Shown piece by piece: positions 60,148-64,000 of a DNA stretch of 64,000 nt; within the stretch, counting starts at the first letter, position 1, and every line of letters begins with the position of its first letter. This stretch comes from Pseudomonas linyingensis (GTDB lineage Bacteria; Pseudomonadota; Gammaproteobacteria; Pseudomonadales; Pseudomonadaceae): assembly GCF_900109175.1 (NCBI RefSeq), contig NZ_FNZE01000008.1:160563-224562 (forward strand). The letters are read 5' to 3'. The translations under genes and the position numbers were made by a program. A model generated the notes under the pieces. That model was not told the origin of the DNA and made no database searches. It saw nothing but the letters and a program-made list of their open reading frames with translations.

Positions 60148-62100
60148 ATGCACAACAACAACCCGACCTCTCAGCCGCTGCGCCTCAGCCTGCTCGCCAC
60201 CGCGATCATGCTCGCCTCGGTGCCCGCCGTGCAGGCCATCGAACTGGATCTCGGCAACGAAGACTGGTCCGCCCGTTTCGACAACACCGTGAAGTACAAC
60301 TACGGCGTGCGGACCGAGAGCGCCGACAAGCGCATGCTGGGTACCCCGAACAGCAACGACGGCGACTACAACTTCCGCAAGTCCGGGACCAACATCACCA
60401 ATCGCGTCGACCTGCTGTCCGAGCTGGACGTGGTCTACAAGAACTCGATGGGCTTCCGCGTCAGCGCCGCTGCCTGGTACGACAAGGCCTACGACAACAC
60501 CGGCTCCAACTCCAATCCGTTCGTCAACGGCAATGGCGCCACCAGCGGCATGATCGGCCAGCATTTCCAGGTCGGGCCGTTCGCCGCCAACGATGGCAAC
60601 GTGTTCGGCAGCAGCCACCTGAGCAACTATGCCCAGCGCTACTACAGCGGGCCGTCCGGCGAGATTCTCGACGCCTTCGTGTTCTACAGCACCGAAGTGG
60701 GCGAGGAGTCGCTGTTCAGCGTCAAGGCCGGCCAGCACAACGTATTCTGGGGCGAGACCCTGCTCAATCCGGTGCACTCGGTGAGCTACGGCCAGTCCGG
60801 CCTGGATCTGGCCAAGCTGGCGGCTTCCCCGGGCACCGAGGCCAAGGAGCTGTTCGTCCCGCGCAACCAGCTGTCGACGACCTTCACCGTCAATCCCGAG
60901 CTGACCATCGGCGCCCAGTACTTCCTGGAGTGGGACGCCGCCCGTCTGCCCGAGGCCGGCACCTACTACGGTGGCTCCGACGTAGTTGGCGAGGGCGCGC
61001 AGTCCTTCCTGCTCGGCCATACCGCGGTGCCCGCCGGCCTGCTCGGCCCGAATGCGCTGACCAGTGTGCGCCGTGGCCACGATCAGACCCCCGCCGACCG
61101 CGGCGATTGGGGCGTGATGGCCAAGTGGTCGCCGGAATGGCTGGACGGCACCCTCGGTGTCTACTACCGCCAGACCTCCGACATCCTGCCGCAGGCCGTG
61201 CTGGACGCCGGTTCGCTGACGCTGACGCAAGGCAGCTGCGTAGTTCCGGGCTCCATCCCCGCCACCGGCCTGTGCCGTCTGGTCGACTCGCTGGCCGGCA
61301 CCAGCTACCAGTTTGCCTACGGCGACGAGATCGACATCTTCGGTCTCAGCCTGTCCAAGGAAATCGCCGGGGTCAGCGTCGGCAGCGACCTGAACGTCCG
61401 CCACAACATGCCGCTGGCCAGCATTCCGGCCATCTACAGCCCGCTGCTGGTGAGCGGGGCTCCCGGTCTGCCTGCGCGCAGCGCCGGCACCGGCGTGGTG
61501 GGCAGCCTGCCTGGCGAAGGCGACAGCATGAGCGCTACCGGCGACACCCTGCACTGGACCCTCAACGGCCTGATGACCATCGGCGACACCCCGCTGTTCG
61601 ATGCGGCCACCCTGCTGACCGAGCTGTACTACAGCAACCTGCTGGAGCTCGATAGCGAGAACGAGGCGCTGTACAAGGGCAAGAGCACCTACCGCGGCAT
61701 CGACAAGCCGACCCGCGACAACTGGGGCCTGGCGGTCAACTTCACGCCGACCTGGTACCAGGTGTTCCCCGGCATCGACCTGAGCGCGCCGATGTCCATC
61801 AACGTGGGCCTCGACGGCGTCTCGCCGGTCGCGGCGGGCGGCGCGGAAGATACCGGCAACTACTCCGTCGGAGTGAGTGCCTCCATCTACAACCAATACT
61901 TTGTCGACCTGAAGTACGTCGACGCCTTCGGCGATGCCGAGAAGTGCAACGACGGTGCCACTGACGGCGCCACCCCCAACGCTCTCGATGGATCCGAACG
62001 CTACACCTGCTACGGCGGCGGTTATGCATCCCTCTCCGGTGGCGGAGCCACCACTGAGGATCGCGGTGCGGTCTACCTGACCCTCAAAACCACTTTCTGA
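60148..62100 (+). CDS. DUF1302 outer-membrane protein
   Basis: A 650-residue protein with a signal peptide ending about Val-Gln-Ala at residue 30, then many amphipathic strands and a C-terminal Phe, as expected for an outer-membrane beta-barrel. It belongs to DUF1302, usually encoded with DUF1329, YCF48-like and RND/MMPL genes, exactly the order seen here. The cluster is believed to serve export or uptake of hydrophobic or lipid-like molecules; the substrate is unknown. Confidence 0.88.
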   Translation: MHNNNPTSQPLRLSLLATAIMLASVPAVQAIELDLGNEDWSARFDNTVKYNYGVRTESADKRMLGTPNSNDGDYNFRKSGTNITNRVDLLSELDVVYKNSMGFRVSAAAWYDKAYDNTGSNSNPFVNGNGATSGMIGQHFQVGPFAANDGNVFGSSHLSNYAQRYYSGPSGEILDAFVFYSTEVGEESLFSVKAGQHNVFWGETLLNPVHSVSYGQSGLDLAKLAASPGTEAKELFVPRNQLSTTFTVNPELTIGAQYFLEWDAARLPEAGTYYGGSDVVGEGAQSFLLGHTAVPAGLLGPNALTSVRRGHDQTPADRGDWGVMAKWSPEWLDGTLGVYYRQTSDILPQAVLDAGSLTLTQGSCVVPGSIPATGLCRLVDSLAGTSYQFAYGDEIDIFGLSLSKEIAGVSVGSDLNVRHNMPLASIPAIYSPLLVSGAPGLPARSAGTGVVGSLPGEGDSMSATGDTLHWTLNGLMTIGDTPLFDAATLLTELYYSNLLELDSENEALYKGKSTYRGIDKPTRDNWGLAVNFTPTWYQVFPGIDLSAPMSINVGLDGVSPVAAGGAEDTGNYSVGVSASIYNQYFVDLKYVDAFGDAEKCNDGATDGATPNALDGSERYTCYGGGYASLSGGGATTEDRGAVYLTLKTTF

Positions 62101-62139
62101 TTGGCAAATTGCTTAGGCTCTGAGCTGGAGAACAATAAG

Positions 62140-63498
62140 ATGAAATTCGCACGCACTCTGCTGGCTGCTTCGCTTGCGCTGGCAGCTTCCGGATCGGCTC
62201 TCGCAGCGGTATCGGCCGACGAGGCCGCCAAGTTGGGCTCCACCCTGACCGTCATCGGCGCCGAGAAGGCCGCCAATGCCGATGGCTCCATCCCTGCCTA
62301 CCAGGGCGGCCTGACCACCGCGCCGGCCGGCTTCAAGGCGGGCGATACCTTCCGTCCCGATCCGTTCGCCGACGAGAAGCCGATCCTGGTGATCGACGGC
62401 AAGAACGTCGCCCAGTACAAGGACCAGCTGACCGCGGTCACCGCCGAGCTGGCCACCCGCTTCCCGAGCTTCCGCATCGAGGTCTACCCGAGCCACCGTA
62501 GCGCCGCGCTGCCCAAGGCGCTGCTCGACAACACCCTGAAGAACGCCACCGGGTCCAAGTCGCTGGAGAACGGCACGGCGATCGAGAACGTGCTGCCGGG
62601 CGTGCCCTTCCCTATCCCGCAGAGCGGCGCGGAAGCCATGTGGAACCACCTGCTGCGCTACCAGGGCGTCGCCTACAGCACCAAGTACGATTCCTGGAAC
62701 GTCGACTCCGCGGGCAGGGCGGCCCTGGCCACCACCGGCATGGCGTTCAACGGCTTCCCGATCTACGAGGATCTGAACAAGGTCATCGACGCCAAGGACG
62801 TCTACTTCCAGACCAAGCTGTACTACAGCGGCCCAGCCCGTCGCGCCGGTGAGTCGCTGATGCTCAAGGACTCGGCCAACCCGCTGGCCCAGCCGCGTCG
62901 CGCCTGGCAGTACCTGCCCGGCCAGCGTCGGGTGAAGCTGGCGCCGAGCCTGGCCTACGACACGCCGAACCCGGGTACCGCCGGCTCCGGCACCTATGAC
63001 GACATCTATGTCTTCAACGGCGCACTGGACCGCTACGACTGGAAACTGGTCGGCAAGAAGGAAATGTACGTGCCGTACAACACCTACGCGCTCACCTACG
63101 CCAAGGATGCCAAGCAGCTGACCACGGCGAACCACCTGAATCCGGATCTGGTGCGCTGGGAGAAGCACCGCGTGTGGGTAGTGGAAGGCACCCTGAAGGG
63201 CGACGCCCGCCACATCTACCACAAGCGTCGCTTCTATCTGGACGAGGACACCTGGAACGCCCTGGCTTCCGATCAGTATGACGCCCGTGGCCAGCTGTAT
63301 CGCGGCTCCTACAGCTTCTTCACCCAGAGCTACGACGTGGAGACCCCCAACACCGCGCCGCACGTGATCTACGATCTGATTGCCGGCACCTACAATGTCA
63401 ACGGTGTGGTCGGCCCGTACGGCGGCATCAAGTACATCGAGCCGCTCTCCAAGGCCCAGTGGTCGCCGGAGTCCCTGGCCGGCTCGGGCATCCGCTGA
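62140..63498 (+). CDS. DUF1329 exported protein
   Basis: A 452-residue protein with a cleavable signal peptide (Ala-Leu-Ala at about residues 20-22, no lipobox Cys). The mature part has the DUF1329 pattern: Ala-Ala-Lys-Leu-Gly near the N-terminus, Gly-Gly-Leu, Arg-Arg-Ala-Trp-Gln-Tyr-Leu-Pro-Gly-Gln-Arg-Arg-Val in the centre, and Tyr-His-Lys-Arg-Arg-Phe-Tyr-Leu-Asp-Glu-Asp. The fold is predicted to be LolA/LolB-like by family knowledge, so it may carry lipid in the periplasm. The start has a moderate ribosome site. It follows DUF1302 by 39 bp. Confidence 0.88.
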   Translation: MKFARTLLAASLALAASGSALAAVSADEAAKLGSTLTVIGAEKAANADGSIPAYQGGLTTAPAGFKAGDTFRPDPFADEKPILVIDGKNVAQYKDQLTAVTAELATRFPSFRIEVYPSHRSAALPKALLDNTLKNATGSKSLENGTAIENVLPGVPFPIPQSGAEAMWNHLLRYQGVAYSTKYDSWNVDSAGRAALATTGMAFNGFPIYEDLNKVIDAKDVYFQTKLYYSGPARRAGESLMLKDSANPLAQPRRAWQYLPGQRRVKLAPSLAYDTPNPGTAGSGTYDDIYVFNGALDRYDWKLVGKKEMYVPYNTYALTYAKDAKQLTTANHLNPDLVRWEKHRVWVVEGTLKGDARHIYHKRRFYLDEDTWNALASDQYDARGQLYRGSYSFFTQSYDVETPNTAPHVIYDLIAGTYNVNGVVGPYGGIKYIEPLSKAQWSPESLAGSGIR

Positions 63499-63640
63499 GC
63501 GTGATGTGAAAAGTCCCGTTCGGCCCGGCATTCCCCCCGAATGTCCGCCCGGACGGAGGCTGGCGGAGGCCAGCCGATGATCACTTACCGGGCGGCACTG
63601 TACGTGCCACCCGGTACGGCTTTCGCAAGAGGACGCGGTA

Positions 63641-64000
63641 ATGGGTTCCTTCAATAAGTTCGCGCTGCTGGCGCTGGGTATCGCGCTGGGTTCGCTGCAG
63701 GGCATGGCCCAGGCAGCCACCTTCGTGGATGTGCTGGACTTGCCGGCCCGCTCGAGCGAACTGGCATCGCGCAGCCCGCTGCGCGATGTGGCGCGCGCGG
63801 GTGATCGGCTGGTCGCGGTCGGCCTGCGCGGTCACATTCTGTATTCCGAGGATGCCGGCAAGAGCTGGCAGCAGGCCAGCGTGCCGGTCAGCTCCGACCT
63901 CAACGCGGTGCATTTCCCCGCCGCCAAGCAGGGCTGGGCGGTCGGCAACGATGGCGTGGTGCTGCACAGCCGCGATGGCGGCGCCAGCTGGGAGAAGCAG
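63641..64000 (+). CDS. YCF48-like beta-propeller protein, N-terminal part (3' end outside window)
   Basis: The frame runs 120 codons to the end of the window. A signal peptide (Met-Gly-Ser-Phe-Asn-Lys, hydrophobic core, Ala-Gln-Ala at about residues 24-26) is followed by repeats of the sialidase/YCF48 kind: Asp-Ala-Gly-Lys-Ser-Trp and Asp-Gly-Gly-Ala-Ser-Trp. AAGAGGA precedes the ATG. It is the third gene of the DUF1302-DUF1329-YCF48 set; an RND/MMPL gene would be expected next. Confidence 0.82.
   Translation, partial: MGSFNKFALLALGIALGSLQGMAQAATFVDVLDLPARSSELASRSPLRDVARAGDRLVAVGLRGHILYSEDAGKSWQQASVPVSSDLNAVHFPAAKQGWAVGNDGVVLHSRDGGASWEKQ

Noticed and set aside
60109..63720. Long minus-strand frames opposite DUF1302 and DUF1329
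   Set aside because: The sense proteins have signal peptides and family patterns; the antisense products do not.

Overview
The window is high-GC, densely coded DNA from a gammaproteobacterium, most probably Pseudomonas or a close relative. The evidence is the dmp-type phenol genes behind a sigma-54 promoter, a TodST-class toluene sensor system, DUF1302/DUF1329 outer-membrane genes, and a short palindromic intergenic repeat present four times. There are no rRNA, tRNA, CRISPR or phage genes and no transposase. The species cannot be fixed from the sequence alone.

Layout. (1) 1-1652: the 3' end of an RND/MMPL exporter. (2) 1846-10187: an XylR/DmpR-type activator, a thioesterase, then a sigma-54 promoter driving catechol 2,3-dioxygenase and a six-gene multicomponent phenol hydroxylase. 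(3) 10373-21578: a more AT-rich block with a toluene monooxygenase operon (tmoABCDEF order), a TodX/FadL channel and a divergent TodS/TodT-like pair. (4) 21597-23943: three unrelated genes (hydrolase-like, CHAD, unknown). (5) 24248-32046: the lower meta-cleavage pathway (dehydrogenase, hydratase, decarboxylase, tautomerase, acylating acetaldehyde dehydrogenase, aldolase), an SDR, a second tautomerase, a ferredoxin and a flavodoxin-fold reductase. (6) 32099-38574: a SulP transporter and an RND efflux pair with a TetR regulator. (7) 38826-43691: a small unknown gene, a broken FAD oxidoreductase, and otsB, a GH15 enzyme and otsA. (8) 43764-58115: a cluster with two copies of a 2-oxoglutarate dioxygenase/beta-keto acid cleavage (BKACE) module, a quinone oxidoreductase, transporters, a thioredoxin-fold protein, a Rieske protein and a 3-oxoacid CoA-transferase. 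(9) 58226-64000: an AraC regulator, a small hydrolase, and DUF1302, DUF1329 and YCF48-like genes running off the end.

How it works together. Regions 2, 3 and 5 make a complete route: toluene or benzene enters through the TodX-like channel, is hydroxylated twice (toluene monooxygenase, then phenol hydroxylase), is cleaved by catechol 2,3-dioxygenase, and goes through the oxalocrotonate branch to pyruvate and acetyl-CoA. The hydrolase dmpD is absent, and a repeat lies between dmpC and dmpE where it would normally be.

The best candidate for an undescribed system is region 8 with the regulator of region 9. Two dioxygenase-BKACE pairs lie behind near-identical 64-bp promoters that share a repeated motif, and the same motif recurs beside the AraC gene. 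I infer a pathway in which a carboxylic acid is hydroxylated, oxidised to a beta-keto acid and cleaved with acetyl-CoA. The acetoacetate released would be captured by the CoA-transferase.
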